From Martinezella rhizogenes (GTDB lineage: Bacteria > Pseudomonadota > Alphaproteobacteria > Rhizobiales > Rhizobiaceae), in contig NZ_SGNY01000006.1 in the NCBI RefSeq assembly GCF_007002745.1, forward strand, positions 310,001 to 374,000: a stretch of DNA of 64,000 nucleotides, written 5' to 3'. The notes beneath the pieces are model-generated. The model worked only from the letters and a program-made list of their open reading frames with translations. It did no database searches and had not been told where the DNA came from. Below are positions 57,378 to 64,000 of this stretch, one piece after another. Both the position numbers and the translations under genes were made by a program. Every line of letters begins with the position of its first letter. The first letter of the stretch is position 1.

Positions 57378-57754
57378 AGATATACTCCCGCTGTGGCTAA
57401 TTCACAGCATGTTGTCGAACTGAATTTCAGGAAATTGAGACCGTTAAGTCACATTCGACAGCAGCGGGAACACGTGGATTTAAATCCAGCATTCCAGGAC
57501 ACAAGACCAAGGATTGCGTTAATGTTGATATATTTTGACATGACACACTCCCTGTAATTGGTGTTGGTCCGGAATCAGGAGACTCGTTCTCCAGTTAGAC
57601 ACTGATAATCCAGACCTGTACGAAAATCAATGCTGATTGTTATAGGTAGAATATTTTTCTTTATGATGACAGGAGAGGGGCGGAATTGTGAAATTTTTGT
57701 TTTCGTTGGGGGCCGCCCGCAAAAGCCCGGCACAGAGGGCTTTTTATGTTTTTT
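57378..57754. other. Intergenic region between the small protein gene and epmB
   Basis: This is a 377-bp AT-rich gap. It contains the promoter of the leftward 62-residue protein gene and the hairpin at 57721-57744. I see no supported ORF in the rest. Confidence 0.4.
57721..57744. terminator. Hairpin terminator downstream of epmB
   Basis: AAAAGCCC and GGGCTTTT form a perfect 8-bp stem with an 8-nt loop. T-runs are strong on the plus strand and present at the stem end on the minus strand. It lies 10 bp past the epmB stop and may act in both directions. Confidence 0.7.
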
Positions 57755-58819
57755 TTAATTGCTGCCAGCCGTCCGCGGCGGGTAAATATGATCGTTTCCG
57801 TTGAAATCGGATATGGAATAACAGCCATCGCGGGTTTTTTCGGCCGCATTTGAGCCAATTGCCGCCTTGCCGTGGCCTCCGGGTATGTCGAGAACATAGG
57901 TCGGCTGGCAGAGACCGGAGAGATTTCCCCGCAGAGCGGAAACGATTCGCTGGCCGTCTTCGATCGTCAGCCGGAAATGGCTGGTGCCGGGCGCAAGATC
58001 TGGATGGTGCAGGTAATAGGGCTTGATGCGGGTCTCAACGAAGGCGCGCATAAGCTCGGCCAGAGTTGCCGGGTCGTCATTGACACCCTTCAGAAGAACC
58101 GTCTGGCTGACCATGGCTACGCCGGCATCAATCAGCCGCGCGCAGGCGCTTCTGGCTTCGTCGCCAAGTTCGCGTGCGTGATTGGCGTGCAGAGCCACAT
58201 AGGTGGTCTTGCCGCTGGCTTTCAGGGCTTCGATCAGCGGCCCGTCGATGCGCTCAGGATCGACGACCGGCACGCGGGTATGAAAACGAACGATCTTCAC
58301 ATGCGGTATGTCTTTTAACCGCTTCATCAGATCGGACAGGCGTCGCGCCGAGAGCACCAGCGGATCGCCGCCGGTGAGGATCACCTCCCAGATGGCCGGG
58401 TTGGCTTTTATGTAGTCGAATGCGGTGTCCAGCTCCTCCGGGCTCATCATGCCGTTGCCCTGCGGGCCGACCATTTCGCGACGGAAACAGAAACGGCAAT
58501 AGACGGGGCAGACATGCACTGCCTTTAAAAGAACCCGGTCGGGATAACGGTGAACGATGCCATGCACGGGGCTATGGGCATCGTCACCGATCGGATCGTC
58601 CCGTTCTTCGGGAAGGTGGTTAAGTTCGGCCGTATCCGGCACGAATTGCCGGGCAATGGGATCCTGTGGGTCGCGGCTGTCGATGAGGTCGGCAATCGGT
58701 GGCGTGATCGCCAGCGCGTAACGCTGCGTCACCGCGCGCAGGCTTTCCAGCGCGCTCGCCTCGATCAGCCCTGCTTCGACAAGCGCTTCCGGTGTCTTGA
58801 TGGTTTCAAGCCTTGTCAT
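57755..58819 (-). CDS. epmB: EF-P (R)-beta-lysylation pathway lysine 2,3-aminomutase EpmB
   Basis: The 354-residue radical-SAM enzyme converts lysine to (R)-beta-lysine for EF-P. The cluster motif CPVYCRFC (C104, C108, C111) is present, with TGGDPLVLSARRLSDL nearby. ATG 58819 overlaps the epmA stop (ATGA, 58816-58819). The short length and the presence of epmA and efp favour EpmB over catabolic KamA. Confidence 0.93.
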   Translation of the reverse strand: MTRLETIKTPEALVEAGLIEASALESLRAVTQRYALAITPPIADLIDSRDPQDPIARQFVPDTAELNHLPEERDDPIGDDAHSPVHGIVHRYPDRVLLKAVHVCPVYCRFCFRREMVGPQGNGMMSPEELDTAFDYIKANPAIWEVILTGGDPLVLSARRLSDLMKRLKDIPHVKIVRFHTRVPVVDPERIDGPLIEALKASGKTTYVALHANHARELGDEARSACARLIDAGVAMVSQTVLLKGVNDDPATLAELMRAFVETRIKPYYLHHPDLAPGTSHFRLTIEDGQRIVSALRGNLSGLCQPTYVLDIPGGHGKAAIGSNAAEKTRDGCYSISDFNGNDHIYPPRTAGSN

Positions 58820-59880
58820 CGTCCATATTCCGCAACGGGTGCCCACATGACGAGATCGATGCGGGGAGCGCCGGTTGCCAGCATTACCAGCCGGTCAAAA
58901 CCGAGCGCGATGCCGCTGGCCTGCGGCATGATGGCGAGAGCCGCCAGAAAATCCTCGTCCAGCGGATAGGTCTCGCCATAGACCCGCTGCTTCTCGGCCA
59001 TTTCCATTTCGAAGCGCCGTCTTTGCTCTGCAGCGTCGGTCAATTCACCGAAGGCATTGGCAAGTTCCACGCCGCAGGCATAAAGCTCGAAACGTTCCGC
59101 CACCCGCGCATCTTTCGCGGACTTGCGGGCAAGGGCTGCTTCACTGGTTGGGTATTCATCGAGAATGGTGGCGCGACCGAAACCCAGTTCCGGCTCCACC
59201 CGCTCGACGATGACGCGGCTGAACATATCCGCCCAGGTGTCATCTTCGGCGACGCGGATACCGGCATTGGTAAGGCTGGCGGCGAGGTGCCGCTCGTCTG
59301 TCTCACCGTTTCGGCTGATGGTGGCCAGAAGGTCTATCCCCGCATAACGCTCGAAGGCCTCGGCGACGCTCAGGCGTTCGGGCTCCAGAAACGGATCGAC
59401 ACTGCGGCCACGATAGGTGAAGTTTTTTGTGCCGGTGGTTTCAGCGGCCAGTGCCAGAAGATCGGCGCTGTCCTTCATCAGGCTCTCATAGGTTTCACCG
59501 ACCCGATACCATTCCAGCATGGTGAATTCCGGGTGGTGCAGGGGGCCTCTTTCCCGGTTCCTGTAAACATGGGCGAAACAGGAAATACGTTTTTCACCGG
59601 CCGCGAGCAGCTTCTTGCAGGCGAATTCCGGCGAGGTATGGAGATAGAGCGGTACGGCATCGCCGCCCGGCGTCAGGCCCTCAGTGGCAAAGGCGTGCAG
59701 GTGGGCCTCGTTACCGGGGGAAATCTGCAGGGTGGCGGTATCGACCTCGAGAAAATCGGCGCGGGCAAAGTGGCTGCGAAATGCCGACTGGATCGCGTTG
59801 CGGCCAATGAGAAAAGCGCGGCGGTCGGCATGGACGTCGGGCGTCCACCAGGGCGACATTGTCTCGTTGCTTGCACGCAT
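58816..59880 (-). CDS. epmA: EF-P lysyltransferase EpmA (PoxA/GenX, LysRS-like)
   Basis: The 354-residue class II synthetase core lacks an anticodon domain. Motif 1-like SHFARADFLEVDTATLQ, motif 2 RNRERGPLHHPEFTMLEWYR and motif 3 GIALGFDRLVML are visible. It attaches beta-lysine to Lys34 of EF-P. It is divergent from efp with about 250 bp between starts and is coupled to epmB. Confidence 0.95.
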   Translation of the reverse strand: MRASNETMSPWWTPDVHADRRAFLIGRNAIQSAFRSHFARADFLEVDTATLQISPGNEAHLHAFATEGLTPGGDAVPLYLHTSPEFACKKLLAAGEKRISCFAHVYRNRERGPLHHPEFTMLEWYRVGETYESLMKDSADLLALAAETTGTKNFTYRGRSVDPFLEPERLSVAEAFERYAGIDLLATISRNGETDERHLAASLTNAGIRVAEDDTWADMFSRVIVERVEPELGFGRATILDEYPTSEAALARKSAKDARVAERFELYACGVELANAFGELTDAAEQRRRFEMEMAEKQRVYGETYPLDEDFLAALAIMPQASGIALGFDRLVMLATGAPRIDLVMWAPVAEYGR

Positions 59881-60130
59881 CTTCTCTTCTTTTCCGTCTT
59901 CTCTGCGGCGCCTGTTGCGGATAAACGGCCCGCAAAACGCCTGATCGCGTCATTTAAAGCAATTCCGGGCGGAAAACCGCTAGGCACTCTTCCGCGAATT
60001 GCTGTAGAAGGCTGGCAATTCGCGCGGATTTAAGGTAGTTGCGCCCCAGAAAAAAGACAAAATGTCTGCCGGGGCCGGTGCTGCCGCGCAGTCCTTTACG
60101 ACGCATTTCATCGAGTTACAAGGAAGTCAT

Positions 60131-60700
60131 ATGGTCAAGGTTATCGCCTCATCCGTCCGCAAGGGCAATGTTCTCGACGTGGACGGCAAGCTTTACGTCG
60201 TTCTTACCGCGCAGAACTTTCACCCCGGCAAGGGCACGCCGGTTACGCAGGTGGACATGCGCCGCATCGTTGATGGCACGAAGGTCTCCGAGCGTTGGCG
60301 CACCACCGAACAGGTCGAGCGCGCTTTCGTCGAAGACCTGAACTTCCAGTTCCTTTATGAAGACGGCGAAGGCTTCCACTTCATGAACCCGGAAAACTAT
60401 GACCAGGTCGTGGTTGATGTCGAGACGATGGGTGACCAGAAGGCATACCTGCAGGAAGGCATGACCTGCGTTCTTTCCATCCACGAAGGCAACCCGCTGG
60501 CTGTTGAACTGCCGCGCCACGTGACGCTGGAAATCATGGAGACGGAACCGGTTGTGAAGGGCCAGACGGCTTCTTCGTCCTACAAGCCGGCAATCCTTTC
60601 CAACGGCATCCGTACGATGGTTCCGCCGCATATCGATGCCGGCATCCGCGTCGTCATCGCCACGGAAGACAATTCCTACGTTGAGCGTGCCAAGAACTGA
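60131..60700 (+). CDS. efp: Translation elongation factor P
   Basis: The 189-residue, three-domain EF-P relieves ribosome stalling at polyproline. The modification site is K34 at the tip of domain I (NFHPGKGTP), the residue targeted by EpmA. The C-terminal domain contains [21 protein letters not shown] 60131 follows AAGGAAG; the open frame extends to 60062. A strong terminator follows. Confidence 0.97.
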   Translation: MVKVIASSVRKGNVLDVDGKLYVVLTAQNFHPGKGTPVTQVDMRRIVDGTKVSERWRTTEQVERAFVEDLNFQFLYEDGEGFHFMNPENYDQVVVDVETMGDQKAYLQEGMTCVLSIHEGNPLAVELPRHVTLEIMETEPVVKGQTASSSYKPAILSNGIRTMVPPHIDAGIRVVIATEDNSYVERAKN

Positions 60701-60720
60701 GCCTGGTGACGGGTTAACAA

Positions 60721-60748
60721 AAAGCACCGGGTGACCGGTGCTTTTTTT
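60721..60748 (+). terminator. Rho-independent terminator of efp
   Basis: AAAGCACCGG and CCGGTGCTTT form a perfect stem with a GTGA loop, followed by a T-run. It starts 21 nt after the efp stop. Confidence 0.92.
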
Positions 60749-60762
60749 ATGTCTGGAACAAT

Positions 60763-60792
60763 AAAAAAGCCGCGTCGAAACGCGGGCTTTTT
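60763..60792. terminator. Bidirectional terminator between efp and the outer-membrane channel gene
   Basis: AAAAAAGC-CGCG pairs with CGCGGGCTTTTT with a single bulge, giving A/T tracts on both sides. It lies 20 bp past the stop of the leftward channel gene, so it can end that transcript as well as back up the efp terminator. Confidence 0.8.
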
Positions 60793-60812
60793 CGTTTGCC
60801 TCGTGGCGTGTC

Positions 60813-62255
60813 TTACATGGCCTTCGCCGCGGTCCGGGTCGGGCCGGCTGCTTTCTTCGGGGCTGGCTGGCCAACGGCATAACCGCCGCCGAGCGCCACG
60901 TTCAGCGACACGTAGTCCTGTGCAGTCGTCTGGATCGCCGTGGCAAGGTTTGCCTGCGCATCCGAGACAGAGCGCTGAGCATCCAGAACATCGAGCAGGG
61001 ACGATGCGCCATCACGATAGCTGGCGGTGGAGAGCTGCAGCGCTTCCTGGTAGGAGGCGACGGTCTTTCTCAGCGCATCGACGGTACGCTGGTCGCGATT
61101 GACGGCGGCCAGGGCGTTCTCGACTTCTTCCACCGCGTTAAGAACGGTCGATTTCCAGACGAGATATTGTTCGCGCGCCTGCGAGTTGGCGATGTCGACG
61201 TTGGCGCGCAGTCGGCCACCATCAAGGATCGGAAGAGTGAGGCTCGGACCGAAGGACCAGCTATTGGCCGTTCCTCTACCGCCGCCGCTCAGGAAATTGT
61301 AGCTCGGGGTGATCGCGCCACCAAGCTCGATGCTCGGATAAAGTTGAGCCTCGGTTACACCGATCGTGGCGACAGCAGCGGCAAGGTTGCGTTCGGCGAC
61401 GCGAATGTCCGGACGGTTGCGGATCAGGTCGGCCGGGATACCGGTGCGGGGAATCGCGCGCGCAACAGGCTGGCGTGCGCCCTTCTGCAGTTCGGTAATA
61501 AGCGATGAGGCCGGCATGCCGAGCAGGGTCGCGATGCGATGCGCGGCCTTGCGGAAGCTGGTTTCAAGGCCGGGGATCTGTGACAGCGTGGAATTGACCA
61601 GACCTTCGGACTGGACGACGTCAAGACGCGAGGCCGCACCGGCCTCGAGCTGCAACTTGGTCAGATCAAGCGTTTCGCGGCGGGAAGACAGGTTCTGACG
61701 GGCAATCGCCAGACGCTCCTGATAATAGCGCACGTCGATATAGGCTGCGGCCACTGACGAAATCAGTGTCAGGCGCTGAACATCAACGGTAGAATAAGCG
61801 GCATCGAGCGACGCATTGGCGCTTTCCGTTGCACGGCGGTAGCGGCCGAAGAGATCGAGGAACCAGGAAACGCTGAGGCCGCCGTTGGACACGTTGGTGA
61901 CGGGAACGTCACGGTAGCTGCCCTTGGTTCCGCTGGTCGTGTGGCTGCCACTGCCCGTCAGGCTTGGCAGGCCGCCGGCGCCTTCCACGATCACCTGGGC
62001 CTGCGCCTGATTGATACGTTCGATCGCCTGCATCACGGTCAGGTTCTGCGCCAGGCCGGTGGAAACGTAACCGTTCAGGCGGCCGTCGTTGAAGGCAGTC
62101 CACCATGCAACGCTGCTGATGTCGCCATTACTGGTTTTTCCGGCTTCCGCAAACTTTCCCGGCAATTGAACTTCCGGCGTCTTGTGGTCGGGTCCAACAA
62201 CGCAGCCTGAGAGCAGCAGCATTGTCAGGGGAAGAGTAGCGCGAATAGACAGCAT
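60813..62255 (-). CDS. RND efflux outer-membrane lipoprotein (NodT/OprM family)
   Basis: The 480-residue TolC-type channel has a lipoprotein signal with lipobox LLSGC (Cys about residue 18). Repeated outer-membrane efflux blocks are present (LTLISSVAAAYIDVRYYQER, GIPADLIRNRPDIRVAERNL), with two long coiled halves. It lies 150 bp downstream of the RND pump gene on the same strand, so it should be its exit duct. Confidence 0.93.
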   Translation of the reverse strand: MLSIRATLPLTMLLLSGCVVGPDHKTPEVQLPGKFAEAGKTSNGDISSVAWWTAFNDGRLNGYVSTGLAQNLTVMQAIERINQAQAQVIVEGAGGLPSLTGSGSHTTSGTKGSYRDVPVTNVSNGGLSVSWFLDLFGRYRRATESANASLDAAYSTVDVQRLTLISSVAAAYIDVRYYQERLAIARQNLSSRRETLDLTKLQLEAGAASRLDVVQSEGLVNSTLSQIPGLETSFRKAAHRIATLLGMPASSLITELQKGARQPVARAIPRTGIPADLIRNRPDIRVAERNLAAAVATIGVTEAQLYPSIELGGAITPSYNFLSGGGRGTANSWSFGPSLTLPILDGGRLRANVDIANSQAREQYLVWKSTVLNAVEEVENALAAVNRDQRTVDALRKTVASYQEALQLSTASYRDGASSLLDVLDAQRSVSDAQANLATAIQTTAQDYVSLNVALGGGYAVGQPAPKKAAGPTRTAAKAM

Positions 62256-62405
62256 ATAATTTTCCCAATTCTCTAGGTTGGCTTACCGAGCGCGGCTTGC
62301 TGACAAATGGGCTGCGCGGTCGATATGCCGTAGAAACGTGCATTTGCCAAATCGGCAACATTTCTAGCAGCGTATTAACGGTTGGCACAGCCCATTTTTG
62401 TTTTG

Positions 62406-64000
62406 TTAACGCCTTGAAAGGCGACGAATGATGACGAAAAAGGACGGAACGAAGAAAATTCCGAGCAGTGTTGCAGAAAGCATACCACCCAGCACCCCGA
62501 TACCGATTGCATTTTGCGCCGCGGAACCTGCCCCGGTTGCAATGGCGAGAGGTACGACACCGAGGATAAAGGCGAGCGACGTCATGATGATCGGACGCAG
62601 GCGCAGCTTCGCAGCCTCCAGTGTCGCCTCCAGCAAAGTTAAGCCGTGCTCCTGCCTTTCCTTGGCGAATTCGACGATCAGGATCGCGTTTTTCGCCGCA
62701 AGGCCGATGGTCGTCAGCAGGCCCACCTTGAAGTAGACGTCGTTCGACTGGCCGAAGAAATGTGCTGCGGTCAATGCGCCAAGCACACCCACCGGCACGG
62801 CCATGATGACCGAGAAGGGGATGGACCAGCTTTCATAAAGCGCGGCAAGGCAAAGGAATACGATGAGCACCGACAGCGCGTAAAGCATGGGCGCCTGCGA
62901 ACCGGACAGACGTTCCTGGTAGGAAATGCCCTGCCACGCCACGGTGTAGCCGCCCGGCAGGCTTGCCGTCAGCCGCTCCATCTCGTCCATGGCGTCACCG
63001 GAGGCGACACCCGTCCCGGCGGTACCTTCAAGCGAGATTGCGCCCGTACCATTGTAGCGTGCCAGAGACGGCGGCGCGTTGATCCACTTCACCTCGCTGA
63101 AGGAGGAGAAGGGCACCATTTCGCCGTTGGTGTTGCGGGCATACCAGAACTTGAGGTCGTCCGGCTGCATGCGATAGGGCGCGTCGCTCTGGACATAGAC
63201 GGGCTTGAGTTCGCCGTTGAGCGTGAAGTCATTGACATCCCGGCCGGCAAAGATCGTCGTCAGCATGAGATTCACGGAGGCAAGATCGACGCCCATGGCT
63301 CCCATCTTTTCCTGATCGAGAATGATCTTCATCTGCGTTTCATTGTCCTGGCTGTCGCTTCGAAGCGAACTGATCTTCGGATTGCCGGTGGCAAGCGCGA
63401 TCAGTTCCTTGGATGAGGCAGTCAGGGCGTCAGTGCCGTTGCGGCCGCTATCCACGAGATACATCGAGAAACCGCTCGATGTACCCATGCCCTGAATTGC
63501 TGGCGGCAGAAGCGGGAAGACCTGCGCATCGCGGAAACCGAAGAAGGTGCCCATGGCGCGCTGCACGATGGCGGCAGCGTGCTGATCGGGCGCGGTTCGT
63601 TCGCCGAAATCCTTGAGCTTGGTGAAGACGATTGCGTTGTTCTGACCCGAGCCGCTGAAGCTGAAGCCAAGCACGCCGAAAACCGATTCGACATTGGCGG
63701 CTTCTTTTTCGCGGAAGTAGCTCTCGACCTGCTTCACCACCTCGTTGGTGCGTTCAATGTTCGAACCGGTCGGCGTCTGAATGATCGTCAGAAGCACGCC
63801 CTGGTCTTCCTGTGGCAGGAACGAGCTTGGCAGCTTGCTGAAGAACCAGGCGCAGCCGCCAATGACGATTGCAAAGAGGATCATCACGCGCAGGGGGCGT
63901 TTCAGCAGGTAGCCGATGGAGGAAACATAGCCGTCCGTCGTCTTGCCGAAGCCGCGGTTGAACCACGCGCCCGGTCCGCGCTGCTTTTTATGGTGGTCGA
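62406..64000 (-). CDS. RND multidrug efflux transporter, HAE1 family (5' part beyond window)
   Basis: About 530 C-terminal residues are inside the window; the start lies beyond 64000. Typical AcrB/MexB segments are present: SFLPQEDQGVLL after a membrane helix, LYESWSIPFSVIMAVPVGV, GLAAKNAILIVEFAKE and the final FILGVVPLAIATGAGSAAQN. It would be the inner-membrane pump feeding the channel gene just downstream. Substrates unknown. Confidence 0.95.
   Translation of the reverse strand, partial: DHHKKQRGPGAWFNRGFGKTTDGYVSSIGYLLKRPLRVMILFAIVIGGCAWFFSKLPSSFLPQEDQGVLLTIIQTPTGSNIERTNEVVKQVESYFREKEAANVESVFGVLGFSFSGSGQNNAIVFTKLKDFGERTAPDQHAAAIVQRAMGTFFGFRDAQVFPLLPPAIQGMGTSSGFSMYLVDSGRNGTDALTASSKELIALATGNPKISSLRSDSQDNETQMKIILDQEKMGAMGVDLASVNLMLTTIFAGRDVNDFTLNGELKPVYVQSDAPYRMQPDDLKFWYARNTNGEMVPFSSFSEVKWINAPPSLARYNGTGAISLEGTAGTGVASGDAMDEMERLTASLPGGYTVAWQGISYQERLSGSQAPMLYALSVLIVFLCLAALYESWSIPFSVIMAVPVGVLGALTAAHFFGQSNDVYFKVGLLTTIGLAAKNAILIVEFAKERQEHGLTLLEATLEAAKLRLRPIIMTSLAFILGVVPLAIATGAGSAAQNAIGIGVLGGMLSATLLGIFFVPSFFVIIRRLSRR

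Overview
The window looks like chromosomal DNA of an Agrobacterium/Rhizobium-group alphaproteobacterium. Base composition is GC-rich and genes are dense, with many 4-nt ATGA/GTGA/TTGA overlaps. Several loci match ones I recall from Agrobacterium tumefaciens C58: the P1-peptidase/short-ModE pair facing modABC, the aminoacyl carrier-protein ligase locus, and efp beside epmA/epmB. I saw no insertion sequences, phage genes, tRNA/rRNA genes or CRISPR arrays. The only truncated genes are the two cut by the window edges (nagA and an RND pump).

Layout. (1) 1-16.9 kb is an amino-sugar utilisation region. A leftward GntR regulator/SIS isomerase/nagA operon faces a rightward Gfo/Idh oxidoreductase and CUT1-type sugar ABC transporter. 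A RpiR regulator, SDR, cytoplasmic-type GH20 hexosaminidase, M81 peptidase, MFS transporter and CutC follow. (2) 16.9-31.6 kb is a glycan/envelope region. A family-5 peptide-type ABC transporter is followed on the same strand by three glycosyltransferases; next come a GT32-like transferase, a polysaccharide deacetylase, a GT4, a UDP-sugar dehydrogenase and a methyltransferase. (3) 31.6-37.9 kb is a putative cyclic-nucleotide module: a CyaC-type redox adenylate cyclase, a metallo-beta-lactamase-fold hydrolase, a stand-alone cNMP-binding protein and an ABC transporter homologue whose ATPase motifs are all degenerate. (4) 38.2-45.8 kb is a little-understood aminoacyl carrier-protein pathway. A five-gene leftward operon encodes an ACP, an acyl-CoA-dehydrogenase-like flavoprotein, an aminoacyl:carrier-protein ligase, a DUF1839 protein and a GH2 beta-mannosidase-like enzyme. 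It converges on a tandem alpha/beta-hydrolase with a cysteine nucleophile. (5) 46-50 kb is thiCOSG under a TPP riboswitch. (6) 50-54.1 kb is molybdate uptake: P1 peptidase and modE(S) converge on modABC, whose promoter carries two palindromic Mo-boxes. (7) 54-57.4 kb holds an FAD oxidoreductase, a LysR regulator, a stand-alone Lrp ligand-binding domain and a small conserved protein. (8) 57.7-60.7 kb is elongation factor P with its lysylation enzymes EpmA and EpmB. (9) 60.8-64 kb is an RND efflux pump with its outer-membrane channel.

The best candidates for undescribed biology are the aminoacyl-ACP operon, where DUF1839 shows a Cys/His/Asp arrangement reminiscent of BtrH-type acyltransferases, and the cyclase/phosphodiesterase-like/cNMP-receptor/pseudo-ABC module. 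Inverted repeats in the control regions of these loci are reported as candidate operators.
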